A stretch of DNA of 64,000 bases, from positions 221,037 to 285,036 of the forward strand of contig DKQG01000058.1 of the NCBI GenBank assembly GCA_002471575.1. Direction: 5' to 3'. Each line of letters begins with the position of its first letter. Positions within the stretch are counted from its first letter, which is position 1. This DNA comes from Alphaproteobacteria bacterium UBA7314. GTDB lineage: Bacteria; Pseudomonadota; Alphaproteobacteria; MPNO01; UBA830. Positions 43,865-53,162 of the stretch are shown piece after piece. The notes under the pieces were generated by a model. That model saw only the letters and a program-made list of their open reading frames with translations. It had not been told where the DNA came from and ran no database searches. The translations under genes and the position numbers were made by a program.

Positions 43865-44875
43865 GTGCTCGTGTCTGTGAATTCGTTGAAACTGGATAAG
43901 CTCCCGGCACTTGACCGGCGCGTGTCCATCGCGCCGATGATGGACCGGACGGATCGTCACGATCGGTATTTTTTGCGGCTGATTTCACCCTCGGTCCTGC
44001 TGTACACGGAAATGATCACCACCGGGGCGATTCTCCGCGGCGACCGCGAACGGTTCCTGAAGTTCGATGCGTCCGAGCATCCCGTGGCGCTGCAACTGGG
44101 CGGGGCCGATGCGGGAGATCTTGCGCAATGTGCCGAAATTGCGGCCGAATACGGATATGACGAGGTCAATCTGAACGTGGGTTGCCCCAGCGACCGGGTG
44201 CAGAACGCCCGATTTGGCGCCTGCCTGATGAAGGAACCCGAAGTCGTCGCCGCGGGCGTGAAGGCCATGCGGCAGGCCGTAGACCTGCCGGTGACCGTCA
44301 AGAGCCGTATAGGGGTCGACGACCAGGATTCGTGGGACGACTTTGTACGGTTCATCGAAACAGTCGCCGCTAAGGGCTGCGATACCTTTATCATTCATGC
44401 CCGCAAGGCTTGGCTGCATGGGCTCAGCCCAAAGGAAAACCGGGAAATTCCACCGTTGTCCTACGATAAGGTATACCGCTTGAAGCAGCGCTATCCTGAG
44501 TTTTCTATCACCATCAATGGTGGCGTTACCGCCTGTAACGAAGTGTCCCAACATCTGGCTCATGTCGACGGTGTCATGATCGGCCGGGCCGCATACGAAA
44601 ATCCTTGGCTTCTGGCCGACATCGAGGTGTCCGTCTTCGGCGGTGACAGGCGAACAACCCGCGAAACGGTGCTCGACAGGTATATCGGCTACATCGACCG
44701 GGAAATGACGGCAGGCGTGCCGTTCTATGCGATGGCGCGACATGTGCTGGGGCTTTATCAGGGTGTTCGCGGCGCCCGGGCCTGGCGCCGACATATTAGC
44801 GAGAACGGTCCGAGGCCCGGCGCAGGGGGGGAAACGTTGCGGCAAGCTGTGGCAAAGGTACTCCAACTTGCTTAG
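43865..44875 (+). CDS. dusA: tRNA-dihydrouridine synthase A
   Basis: FMN enzyme reducing uridines 20/20a in the tRNA D-loop. SIAPMMDRTDRHDRYFLRLI, LNVGCPSDRVQNARFGACLM (with the catalytic Cys) and FIIHARKAWLHGLSPKENRE are DusA-specific blocks; 336 residues is standard. Three GTG codons (43865, 43871, 43877) are possible starts; CAGGGG suits the second best. It lies after the queuosine genes, making a local tRNA-modification neighbourhood. Confidence 0.95.
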   Translation: MLVSVNSLKLDKLPALDRRVSIAPMMDRTDRHDRYFLRLISPSVLLYTEMITTGAILRGDRERFLKFDASEHPVALQLGGADAGDLAQCAEIAAEYGYDEVNLNVGCPSDRVQNARFGACLMKEPEVVAAGVKAMRQAVDLPVTVKSRIGVDDQDSWDDFVRFIETVAAKGCDTFIIHARKAWLHGLSPKENREIPPLSYDKVYRLKQRYPEFSITINGGVTACNEVSQHLAHVDGVMIGRAAYENPWLLADIEVSVFGGDRRTTRETVLDRYIGYIDREMTAGVPFYAMARHVLGLYQGVRGARAWRRHISENGPRPGAGGETLRQAVAKVLQLA

Positions 44876-45085
44876 CGGGTGACAGGTCCGATCACGCGTT
44901 CATAATCGAAAATGGCGGATTTCTTGACGAATTTCCGAAACGGCCGAAATCCGGTCTCCGTAAGATCCTGAACAACCACATTTCTGCTCATTGGCAAGGG
45001 AATCGCTCGGCTATTCCGTAATTCACGGATTGCATTCAGTTGGCGTTGTCGCTCCGTGACAGTAACTGAGTGGTTGCTCGTCCAT
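44872..45085 (-). pseudogene. possible frameshifted small gene, unrecognised
   Basis: From an ATG at 45085 the frame reads MDEQPLSYCH and soon stops; the next frame reads TERQRQLNAIRELRNSRAIP, then VVVQDLTETGFRPFRKFVKK and FDYERVIGPVTR to a TAA at 44872, overlapping the dusA stop. One frame change near 45060 would join them into about 70 residues; alternatively the last 39 codons from an ATG at 44991 form a separate small gene. I do not recognise the family. Confidence 0.3.
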
Positions 45086-45248
45086 GGTTATCAGAGGTGA
45101 GCCGGCTCCGACGTCAGCATTGATCGAAGACTGGGTAGCCTATCGGGAACATCTGTGATCGTCGAAGGGCTATGACGAGAGCATTCGCGTTGCGTTGGCA
45201 ATCGCGCAGGCTCAGTTTAGGAAACTGCGGCAACCCGGGATGAGCTAG
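45084..45248 (+). pseudogene. small open frame with one internal TGA
   Basis: A frame from ATG 45084 to TAG 45248 reads ALIEDWVAYREHL, TGA (45156-45158), then SSKGYDESIRVALAIAQAQF and RKLRQP. Both sides look like one helical protein of about 54 residues interrupted by a nonsense codon. Unrecognised; too short for certainty. Confidence 0.25.
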
Positions 45249-45292
45249 GGGCTGGACGTCACTGCTCGCTGAATGCAAGCTTTCAAGCGGCC

Positions 45293-45775
45293 TTATCGCC
45301 TGAGATGTCGGTCCCACTCCGGGTTTGCGGACAAATTTCTGAATTGACGCCGTAAAATATTATCGATCCGTTCCGACGCCATATCAAGCTGCGCAAGCGC
45401 GATCCCGGCCGAGAATACTTCGCGGTACTCGCGGATCAGGTCTCCCTCCAGCCGAAACTGGCTCATCCCTTCGAAGGCAACTCGTTTGCCGCTACTGTCG
45501 TCCATTACGGACGTATAGCTGAATACCCAACGCGCATAGCCCGTGCCAGTGCCGATATCGAAAACGGGTTCGAACATGTCCCAAAGAAAATCTTCCGCGT
45601 CGCGCCAGAACCGGTTTTCCAGCATGTCGGCAATGGCGTCGCGTCCCTTGAACAGGCCGTAGAACGTATCGTCATAAGAACCACCCAACGTGAATAGGGC
45701 GGCGAGCGACGTGCCGTCACCGATTTCCACTGACTTTGTTAAACGGTGTAGCAGAGCAGGAAATAAATCGGACAT
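45293..45775 (-). CDS. NTF2/SnoaL-like protein
   Basis: About 160 residues with the cone-shaped NTF2-like pattern: an N-terminal helix (LFPALLHRLTKSVEIGD), a GGSYDDTFYGLFKGRDAIADML segment typical of SnoaL-like proteins and later beta strands (YARWVFSYTSVM, FEGMSQFRLEGDLIREYREVF). The frame is open from 45865; the Met at 45775 (MSDLF) is preferred because the 30 residues before it are basic and unlike the family. Such proteins are isomerases, hydratases or ligand binders; no function can be given. Divergent from the arsenate-reductase-like gene. Confidence 0.7.
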   Translation of the reverse strand: MSDLFPALLHRLTKSVEIGDGTSLAALFTLGGSYDDTFYGLFKGRDAIADMLENRFWRDAEDFLWDMFEPVFDIGTGTGYARWVFSYTSVMDDSSGKRVAFEGMSQFRLEGDLIREYREVFSAGIALAQLDMASERIDNILRRQFRNLSANPEWDRHLRR

Positions 45776-45902
45776 TGACGACGCCTTATCGCTTCTCTTG
45801 TGCGCGCCAAATCTAATACGGACGCCGTTTTGTTCGGTCTTGACCCCGCCCCGGCGACGCGGCATTCAGGTTACATACAAACTCTATCAGACAGAGCTTC
45901 TT

Positions 45903-46250
45903 ATGACCGCAACCATCTATCACAATCCCCGGTGTTCCAAATCGCGCGCGACACTGGCGCTGCTCGAAGAAAACGGCGTGACGCCGGAGATCGTGGAATA
46001 TCTTGAGACACCGCCGTCCAAAGCCGAGCTGAGCACCATTCTCGACAGGCTGGGCATGCAGCCGCGCGAACTGATACGCAAGAAGGAAGAACCCTACAAG
46101 GCGCTCAATCTTGTCGATGAAAGCCTAGACCGCGACGCGTTGATCGATGCGATGATCGAACATCCTATCCTGATTGAACGGCCGGTCGTTGTGAAGGACG
46201 GCAAGTACGCGCTTGGCCGCCCGCCTGAAAACGTGCTGAGGATACTCTAG
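45903..46250 (+). CDS. arsC: arsenate reductase (ArsC, glutaredoxin-dependent type)
   Basis: A 115-residue thioredoxin-fold protein of the ArsC/Spx family. The catalytic Cys is in YHNPRCSKSR (residue 11 or so), and ELIRKKEEPYKAL and HPILIERPVVV contain the Arg residues of the active site. Function in arsenate reduction is the family default; no ars operon lies here, so it could serve another disulfide role. ATG at 45903 chosen over the long upstream frame. Followed 2 bases later by the YhhQ-type transporter. Confidence 0.88.
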   Translation: MTATIYHNPRCSKSRATLALLEENGVTPEIVEYLETPPSKAELSTILDRLGMQPRELIRKKEEPYKALNLVDESLDRDALIDAMIEHPILIERPVVVKDGKYALGRPPENVLRIL

Positions 46251-46252
46251 GC

Positions 46253-46780
46253 ATGATGCTTTCCCGAGGCACCCTGATTGGCGTGATTGCGATGGCGGCT
46301 ATTGTCGTCGCGTCCAACGTTCTGGTCCAGTATCCGATCAACGACTGGCTGACTTGGGGTGCGTTCACGTATCCGGCCGCATTTCTGGTGACTGATCTGA
46401 CCAACAGGGCACTGGGACCGTCGCGCGCGCGCTGGGTGGTCTACGCCGGTTTCGCGCTTGCAGTGATTCTGTCCATCGCCTTTGCCACGCCCAGGATTGC
46501 ATTGGCGTCGGGCGCGGCCTTTCTCATCGCGCAGCTGATCGATGTCTGGCTTTTCGACAGCCTGCGTAAGTCCGGAGGCTGGTGGACCGCACCGCTGATA
46601 TCATCGACGGTTGCATCAGCGATCGATACAATTCTGTTCTTCTCGATCGCGTTCGCCGGGTCGGGCCTGCCCTGGGTGACATGGGGCGTCGGCGATTTCG
46701 GGGCGAAGATGTGCGTCGCGATAGCAATGCTGATACCATTCAGGATGCTGATGCAGTTCACGCGCCCGCAGGGTGCGTGA
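46253..46780 (+). CDS. yhhQ: queuosine precursor transporter (YhhQ/VUT family)
   Basis: Membrane protein of 175 residues with about six hydrophobic segments. TWGAFTYPAAFLVTDLTNRA and FLIAQLIDVWLFDSLRK are conserved in the YhhQ/VUT (COG1738) family, whose E. coli member imports preQ0 and preQ1. It is 2.6 kb downstream of queA-tgt-queG. No QueD, QueE, QueC or QueF is in the window, so import of a deazapurine precursor could feed the pathway. Shorter than E. coli YhhQ (221) mainly at the termini. Confidence 0.85.
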   Translation: MMLSRGTLIGVIAMAAIVVASNVLVQYPINDWLTWGAFTYPAAFLVTDLTNRALGPSRARWVVYAGFALAVILSIAFATPRIALASGAAFLIAQLIDVWLFDSLRKSGGWWTAPLISSTVASAIDTILFFSIAFAGSGLPWVTWGVGDFGAKMCVAIAMLIPFRMLMQFTRPQGA

Positions 46781-46796
46781 AAAAGGGAGGCTGACG

Positions 46797-49166
46797 ATGG
46801 CGGATGGCGGATCGGTAGACGGTAAGGGAATCGGTGCCCGGGTATTGCGCAAGGAAGATGCACGCCATCTTGCCGGTAAGGGAAAGTTCACGTCGGATTT
46901 CAAACGTCCAGGCCAGAAGGATATGGCGTTTGTTCGTGCTCCCGTTGGGCATGGCCGGATTACATCGATTACCAAGCCGGCTGGTTTCGAAGACGCGGTG
47001 TTTACTGCCGACGACCTGTCCAATCTCAAACCCATGCGCGCACCTTCCAAGCTACCGGGCTACAAGGCGTCGGACTATCCGTCGCTTGCCATTGGCAAGG
47101 TGAGGTTTGCCGGCGAGCCGGTTGCCGTCTGTGTCGCAGACACCCGCGCAGAAGCCGAAGACATCGCCCAATTGGTCGAGGTCGAGTACGAAGTGCTACC
47201 CGCCGTGACCGACATGCTGGCGGCGAAGGCCGCCGACGCGCCCCTGATCCATGAGGAATGGGACAATAATGTTGTCTTTGAAACGTTCTCCGACGACGAT
47301 TTCTCGAAAATCGCCGATGAAGCGACGGTGGTAATCAAGCGGGAATACCGTATGAACCGCCAGGTTATGAACCCGATGGAAGGCAAGGCCGTGTTTGCCG
47401 AATGGGACGACCGGCAGGACCAGCTGATCATGTGGACATCGACCCAGGTGCCGCATCTGATACGTACCGGGCTGGCGGAGTTCCTGAACCTAGAACAGCG
47501 CCAGGTGCGCGTGATCGCGCCTGATGTTGGTGGGGGCTTCGGGTGCAAGGCGCTACTGCAGCCGGAAGAGCTGATCGCCGGCTGGCTGACGCGCAAGCTG
47601 GAATGCCCGATCCGCTGGATCGAGGACCGCCGCGAACATCTGGTGACCGGCGCCAACTGCCGCGAACATCATTACTTAGTCACGCTGCATGCGACGCCCG
47701 ATGGCCGCATGCTCGGCCTCGATTGTGATGTCACGGTCGATGCGGGTGCGTATTCGGTTTATCCGTTCACCAACGGGCTGGAAGGGGCAATGGCGCACGG
47801 CAACCTGCCAGGACCCTATGATTTCAAATTCTATAAATGTCGCACACAGACCATGGTAACCAATAAGCCCGGCTTGATGCCCTATCGCGGCGTCGCGCGC
47901 CCCGGAGTCTGTTACGCGGTGGAAATGACGATCGATGCGCTGGCCCGGGAAATCGGAATGGAAGCGCACGAAATCCGCATCAAGAACATGGTGCCGGAAG
48001 AAAAGATGCCGTTCATGTCGATCGCCAAGAAGCATTTTGACAGCGGCAATTACGCCAAGAGCGTCCAAATAGCGGCCGATATGATCGGCCTGACGGAGAT
48101 CCGCGCTGAGCAGGACGAACCCGATTGGGACGGTAGGCTGACCGGTGTCGGCATGGGGTCTTATGTCGAACAGACAGCGCATGGCACGTCCGTCTTTTCA
48201 AGCTGGGGCGTCGCCATGGTGCCTGGCTACGAGCAGGCAACCGTGCGCCTGACCCCCGACGGGGGGCTCGAGCTTCGGATCGGCGTGCAGAGCCACGGCC
48301 AGGGCATGGAAACGTCGATGGCCCAGATGGCGTATGAAGTTCTCGGTATCGATCCGGAAAACGTCATGGTCACCCATGGGGATACCGGTCTGACGCCGTA
48401 TTCGACTGGCACCTATGCCTCGCGCTCTATGGTGATGGCCGGCGGAGCGACGGCGCGGGCGTGCCGGGTGCTCGCCGAACGGATGGAGATCATCGGCGCG
48501 CATCTGCTGCAATGCGAACGCGCCGAGGTCAGCATCGTCGGTGGCAAGGTAGTCAGTGGCAAGGGCGAAGTGTCCTTCGCCGAAATCGGCAGGGTCTGGT
48601 ATCTTAACCCCGACGAGCTGCCCGACGACGTCGATCAGGGTGGCGTAGAGGTAACGATGGGCTATCGACCGGAACCTGATTCCGGCGCATTCACCTACGC
48701 TAGCCATGCCTGCAAAGTGTCCGTCGATATCGAGACCGGCAAGGTCAAAGTACTGGACTACGCCATTGTCGAAGACTGCGGCACGATGGTGAACCCCATG
48801 ATCGTCGAGGGGCAGACCTTCGGCGGCGCGACCCAGGGGATCGGCACTGCGCTGCTGGAAGAAAGCCCATATGATGAGATGGGCAACCCGGGCGCGTCCA
48901 CATTCGCTGATTACATGATGCCTAGCGCGACCGATGTACCGCACTACCGGATCGATCACATGGAGAGCCCGTCGCCGTTCACGGAATACGGCATCAAGGG
49001 CATGGGCGAGGGCGGCACCATCCCCACGCCCGCCGCGATCGGCAACGCGATCAATGATGCGCTGAAGCAAATTGGCGCGGAAGTTATGGAAACGCCGTTC
49101 ACGCCACGCAGGGTCCGAGAGGCGATTGAGGCGGCGCAGCAAAACCGACAGGGAGAGCCGGCATGA
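46797..49166 (+). CDS. molybdenum hydroxylase large subunit, copy 1
   Basis: Xanthine dehydrogenase/CO dehydrogenase-family molybdopterin subunit (789 residues). DVGGGFGCKALLQPE, MPYRGVARPGVCYAVEM and the C-terminal KGMGEGGTIPTPAAIGNAIN (with the catalytic Glu) are present. The AYRGxGRPE of xanthine dehydrogenase and the Cys loop AYRCSFR of CoxL are both replaced by PYRGVARPG, so it is neither a classical xanthine nor CO enzyme. Start ATG 46797 after GGGAGG. Overlaps the FAD subunit in ATGA. Probably hydroxylates an N-heterocycle or aldehyde. Confidence 0.93.
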   Translation: MADGGSVDGKGIGARVLRKEDARHLAGKGKFTSDFKRPGQKDMAFVRAPVGHGRITSITKPAGFEDAVFTADDLSNLKPMRAPSKLPGYKASDYPSLAIGKVRFAGEPVAVCVADTRAEAEDIAQLVEVEYEVLPAVTDMLAAKAADAPLIHEEWDNNVVFETFSDDDFSKIADEATVVIKREYRMNRQVMNPMEGKAVFAEWDDRQDQLIMWTSTQVPHLIRTGLAEFLNLEQRQVRVIAPDVGGGFGCKALLQPEELIAGWLTRKLECPIRWIEDRREHLVTGANCREHHYLVTLHATPDGRMLGLDCDVTVDAGAYSVYPFTNGLEGAMAHGNLPGPYDFKFYKCRTQTMVTNKPGLMPYRGVARPGVCYAVEMTIDALAREIGMEAHEIRIKNMVPEEKMPFMSIAKKHFDSGNYAKSVQIAADMIGLTEIRAEQDEPDWDGRLTGVGMGSYVEQTAHGTSVFSSWGVAMVPGYEQATVRLTPDGGLELRIGVQSHGQGMETSMAQMAYEVLGIDPENVMVTHGDTGLTPYSTGTYASRSMVMAGGATARACRVLAERMEIIGAHLLQCERAEVSIVGGKVVSGKGEVSFAEIGRVWYLNPDELPDDVDQGGVEVTMGYRPEPDSGAFTYASHACKVSVDIETGKVKVLDYAIVEDCGTMVNPMIVEGQTFGGATQGIGTALLEESPYDEMGNPGASTFADYMMPSATDVPHYRIDHMESPSPFTEYGIKGMGEGGTIPTPAAIGNAINDALKQIGAEVMETPFTPRRVREAIEAAQQNRQGEPA

Positions 49167-49978
49167 AACCCGCAAAATTCGAACATCAGCGTATTGCCAC
49201 GCTGGAAGACGCCGTGGCGGCAATGGGTGAGGCCGACGGCGAGATGCGCGTTCTCGGCGGCGGTCAGTCGCTGGGGCCGATGATGAACCTGCGCCTGGCG
49301 CAACCCGATGTCGTGCTCGATCTCAGCCGCGTCGACGGCCTCACCGGTATCGAGGATGCCGGAGACAAGCTGAAAATCGGAGCCCGCGTGACCCACGCCC
49401 GGATCGAGGACGGTGAGGTGCCTGGTGCGACAGGCGCCTATATGCAGTTCGTCGCCGCCGGCATTTCCTATCGATCGGTTCGGAACCGCGGCACGATCGG
49501 GGGCTCGGTCGCCCATTCGGACCCCTCGGCTGACTGGCCATCGGCGTTGCTGGCGTTGGGCGGCGATGTGACGGCGGTCGGACCTAATGGGCTGCGGACG
49601 ATCTCACTCGACGGATTTACCTTGGGACCCTTCACAACCGGCCTTGGCTACGACGAGATTCTCACCGGCTTCGAGCTGCCCGTGCTGGGTGTAGGAACGG
49701 CCTGGGGCTATTATAAGGTAAACCGCAAACCCGGCGAATTCGCCGATGCCATCGGTGCGGTTACCATTGGCTCGGAGCCGCGGGCAGTATGTGGCGCAAC
49801 TGAGTCGGCCCCATTCCGGGTACCGGAAATCGAGGCGAAAATGGCGGCCGGGGAGCAGGAAATTTCCGTCGCCGAGGTGCGGGATATTCTCGACGGTCAC
49901 GATGCCGGGTTCGACGATTACGAGTTGCAGATACACGCCGTCGCGTTGAGCCGAGCGGTAAAGAGGGCTTTCACATGA
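49163..49978 (+). CDS. molybdenum hydroxylase FAD-binding (medium) subunit
   Basis: A 271-residue FAD subunit. The FAD motifs GGGQSLGPMMNLRLAQP (about residues 32-48) and NRGTIGGSVAHSDPSADWP are intact; the C-terminal CO_deh_flav_C-type domain follows. It passes electrons from the [2Fe-2S] subunit to an acceptor. ATGA overlaps at both ends with copy 1 of the large subunit and the small subunit tie all three into one translational unit. Confidence 0.94.
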   Translation: MKPAKFEHQRIATLEDAVAAMGEADGEMRVLGGGQSLGPMMNLRLAQPDVVLDLSRVDGLTGIEDAGDKLKIGARVTHARIEDGEVPGATGAYMQFVAAGISYRSVRNRGTIGGSVAHSDPSADWPSALLALGGDVTAVGPNGLRTISLDGFTLGPFTTGLGYDEILTGFELPVLGVGTAWGYYKVNRKPGEFADAIGAVTIGSEPRAVCGATESAPFRVPEIEAKMAAGEQEISVAEVRDILDGHDAGFDDYELQIHAVALSRAVKRAFT

Positions 49979-50442
49979 CCGAGCTATCGATAAAAATAAA
50001 CGGCGAGGATGTCACCGCCGATGTCGACCCCCGTTTGTCGCTGGCAGATTTCATTCGCGATCACCGCCGCCTGACCGGCACTCATCTTGGCTGCGAACAC
50101 GGCGTGTGCGGCGCCTGTACGGTGCTGATGAACGGAGAGCCCGTTCGTTCCTGCATCACGTTTGCAGCGGTTGCCGACGGCACCGAAATCACCACCATCG
50201 AGGGCTTCGACGAAGACGAGCCGATGACGCAGCTGCGCCAGGCGTTTCACGAAAACCATGCGCTGCAATGCGGTTATTGCACGCCGGGGATGCTGGTCGC
50301 AGCCCGCGATATCGTTACCAGGCTGCCCGGTGCCGACGAAGACCGGGTCCGGCTGGAACTGGCGGGAAATCTGTGCAGGTGCACCGGCTACGTGGGGATC
50401 GTGAGAGCAATCCTGTCGGTGCTGGAGCAGCGCCGTAGCTAA
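49975..50442 (+). CDS. molybdenum hydroxylase [2Fe-2S] (small) subunit
   Basis: A 155-residue iron-sulfur subunit. The plant-type ferredoxin cluster is CEHGVCGACTVLMNGEPVRSC and the second cluster CGYCTPGMLVAA with NLCRCTGYVGIV. All eight Cys are present. Ends 33 bases before the second large subunit. Confidence 0.95.
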   Translation: MTELSIKINGEDVTADVDPRLSLADFIRDHRRLTGTHLGCEHGVCGACTVLMNGEPVRSCITFAAVADGTEITTIEGFDEDEPMTQLRQAFHENHALQCGYCTPGMLVAARDIVTRLPGADEDRVRLELAGNLCRCTGYVGIVRAILSVLEQRRS

Positions 50443-50475
50443 AGCACGACGAAAAGGACAGAAGGGGGCGCGGGT

Positions 50476-52824
50476 ATGCCGGACGGAACGACGGGCCAGG
50501 GAATCGGTGCATCGGTCCTGCGCAAGGAGGACAAGCGCTTTCTCAACGGCGAAGGCCGCTATGTTGCCGATATCGCCCGGCCCCGCATGCTCGAAGCGGC
50601 GATCGTACGTAGTCCAGTCGCGCACGCGAACAATCTGAAAATTGTCAAACCGGACGGCGCCGAAAAGCGGTTCTTTACAGCTGAAGATATGGCGGCGGAC
50701 GGGGTACAACCCATTCACGTTGTCTCCAAGTTTCCCGGCCACCGGGCGTCCGATTATCCCCATCTGGCAACGGACAAAGCGCGCTTTGTCGGTGAGGGGG
50801 TTGCAGTCTGTCTGGCGGAGACGCGTGCCGGAGCGGAGGACCTGGCCGCGCAAACCGGCCTCTCCTTCGATCCGCTGCCAGCCGTTGTCGATATGCTGGA
50901 AGCGGTCGACAAACCGCCAGCCCTAGTTCACGACGATTGGGATGACAACGTCATTCTTGATTCCAGGTTCGAAGAGAACGTGGACGGCATTGCAAACGCC
51001 GCCGTGTCGGTCACCCGTACCTTCCGTATGAACCGGCAGGCCGTCAATCCGCTGGAAGGAGCAGCGGTTCTCGCCGAATGGGATCCCAGAGACGAACGTC
51101 TGGTTGTCCACAGCGCATCGCAGATTCCGCATATCCTCAAGAATGCATTATGCGAATGCCTGGGGTTGCGGCAAAACCAGGTGCATGTAATTGCCCCCGA
51201 TGTGGGCGGTGGGTTTGGCTACAAATGCGTCCTGATCCCCGAGGAGATCTATATCCCCTGGGTCGCAATGCAAGTGAGACGCCCTGTTCGCTGGGTACAA
51301 GACCGCCGGGAACACCTGGTCGCGGCGGCGAATGCACGCGAACACCATTATTCGGTAACGCTTCATGCGGACGCAGACGGCGGTTTTATCGGTGTGGAGG
51401 CAGATATTGTCGTCGATTCCGGGGCCTACTCTGTTTATCCGCACTCCAATATCCTGGAGTCCACCATGGCGGGCCGGACGTTACATGGCCCCTACAAATT
51501 CTCCGCTTACAAGGTGCGGTCGCGGGCAGTGGCAACGAATAAGCCGCCGATCGTTCCTTATCGAGGGGTGGCGCGTCCCGGCATATGTTTTGCCATGGAA
51601 CTGGCCGTCGATGCGATGGCCCGCGAACTCGGCCGGGAACCCTACGACCTGCGCATGCAGAATCTCGTTCCCGGCGACGCCATGCCCTACACGACGATTA
51701 CCGGCGGTGAGTTCGATAGCGGCGATTATCCGGAGGCGCTGCGTCGCGCAGGAGATCTGATTGACCTGCCGACGGTCCGCGACCGGCAGAAACAGGGCGA
51801 GGCGGACGGCCGCCTGATCGGTGTCGGGTTCGGCTGCTATATCGAAATGACGGCGCTTCAGACATCTGCGGCCGCCCGGGCGGGGCTCGCCGCTATCCCG
51901 GGTTACGAGCAGGCCCATGTACGTTTGACACCCGACGGCGGTCTCGAAATCGGCGTCGGCGTTCAGAATCATGGCCAAGGCATGGAGACAACCCTCGCTC
52001 AGGTCGCCTGCGAACGTTTCGGAATAGATATCGACATGGTCGCCGTTCGTCACGGTGACACCGCAACCTCGCCCTATTCGACCGGAACCTACGCGTCGCG
52101 GTCGATGGTCATGGCCGGCGGCGCGATCTCGCGAACCTGCGACGTGCTGGGTGAACATATTCGCCGGATCGGCGCCCATCTTTTGCAGTGCGAATTCGAA
52201 GATACCAGGATCGAGAATGCCTGCGTTGTTGGCTCTTCGAGCAATGTGACCTTCGCCGAGATTGCGCGAGTATGGCACCGCAACCCGGAAGAACTGCCCG
52301 CCGACGTCGACCCCGCCGGGGTGGAAGTGACATCGGGTTTCCGGCCGTCTCCCGATAACAGTCCCTTCTCCTACGCGACGCATGCGTGTGTTATCGCGCT
52401 CGATCCCGAGCTGGGGCAGGTCGAAATCCTCGATTATGTCATTTCCGAGGACTGCGGCACCATCGTCAACCCGATGATCGTCGACGGACAGATTATCGGC
52501 GGCGCGTTGCAAGGCGTCGGCACGGCTTTGTGCGAGGAATCCCGCTACGACGGCGACGGGCAACCTTTATCCTCGACGTTTGCAGATTACACCATGCCGG
52601 GGTCGACGCATCTCCCCAGGTTACGGCTCGACCATCTGGTAACACCCTCGCCGCTGACGGAATACGGCGTGAAAGGACTCGGAGAAGGCGGTGCCATACC
52701 ACCGCCAGCCGCGATCGCTAACGCGGTCAACGATGCGCTGGGCGACTTGGGGGTCGAAGTGAGTGAAACCCCTGTGACGCCGCGGCGCGTTCTGGAGAGA
52801 ATTTCCGCCGCGTCCGCCTTATGA
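50476..52824 (+). CDS. molybdenum hydroxylase large subunit, copy 2
   Basis: A 782-residue paralogue of the copy at 46797, with the same landmarks (DVGGGFGYKCVLIPE, VPYRGVARPGICFAMEL, KGLGEGGAIPPPAAIANAVN). The two are clearly related along their whole length but differ enough to be old duplicates. It follows the shared FAD and Fe-S subunits, so two different catalytic subunits may use one electron-transfer module. Alternative: it works with its own partners elsewhere. Preceded by AAGGACAGAAGGGGGCG, a good ribosome site. Confidence 0.93.
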   Translation: MPDGTTGQGIGASVLRKEDKRFLNGEGRYVADIARPRMLEAAIVRSPVAHANNLKIVKPDGAEKRFFTAEDMAADGVQPIHVVSKFPGHRASDYPHLATDKARFVGEGVAVCLAETRAGAEDLAAQTGLSFDPLPAVVDMLEAVDKPPALVHDDWDDNVILDSRFEENVDGIANAAVSVTRTFRMNRQAVNPLEGAAVLAEWDPRDERLVVHSASQIPHILKNALCECLGLRQNQVHVIAPDVGGGFGYKCVLIPEEIYIPWVAMQVRRPVRWVQDRREHLVAAANAREHHYSVTLHADADGGFIGVEADIVVDSGAYSVYPHSNILESTMAGRTLHGPYKFSAYKVRSRAVATNKPPIVPYRGVARPGICFAMELAVDAMARELGREPYDLRMQNLVPGDAMPYTTITGGEFDSGDYPEALRRAGDLIDLPTVRDRQKQGEADGRLIGVGFGCYIEMTALQTSAAARAGLAAIPGYEQAHVRLTPDGGLEIGVGVQNHGQGMETTLAQVACERFGIDIDMVAVRHGDTATSPYSTGTYASRSMVMAGGAISRTCDVLGEHIRRIGAHLLQCEFEDTRIENACVVGSSSNVTFAEIARVWHRNPEELPADVDPAGVEVTSGFRPSPDNSPFSYATHACVIALDPELGQVEILDYVISEDCGTIVNPMIVDGQIIGGALQGVGTALCEESRYDGDGQPLSSTFADYTMPGSTHLPRLRLDHLVTPSPLTEYGVKGLGEGGAIPPPAAIANAVNDALGDLGVEVSETPVTPRRVLERISAASAL

Positions 52825-52931
52825 ATGTTCCCGAAGCGCTCGTCCTCGACTTGGCTCGATAGGTTGCCAAGAAGCCCCAGCACATTGATGTCGTCATGGT
52901 TTAGTGGCGAACGTCGCGCCCCAGTCTTCCT

Positions 52932-53075
52932 ATGTGGGAAGACGCCGTCGATGACGGGTATATCCGGCGTAACTATATCGAGGGTAAAGGCACGATTGTA
53001 TCCGTTTCCGATACCGGTCTGGGGCTTCTACGAAAATATGGTCGCGAGGCACCGCAAGAACTTGCCACTGCGTAA
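52932..53075 (+). CDS. small winged-helix-like ORF or fragment
   Basis: A 47-codon frame in the 338-base gap after the molybdenum hydroxylase cluster reads MWEDAVDDGYIRRNYIEGKG then TIVSVSDTGLGLLRKYG. This looks like the recognition helix and wing of a MarR/PadR-like winged-helix protein. It has no helices before the wing, so it is probably the end of a lost regulator, but no lesion is visible inside it. Nothing else was seen in the gap. Confidence 0.35.
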   Translation: MWEDAVDDGYIRRNYIEGKGTIVSVSDTGLGLLRKYGREAPQELATA

Positions 53076-53162
53076 ACAACTGTTTGTTACCGGACACAGC
53101 CGACAAACCGCCACAGTTGCGGTAATATTGCGCTGATTTGTTCAACTAGAGAACCTACAGCG

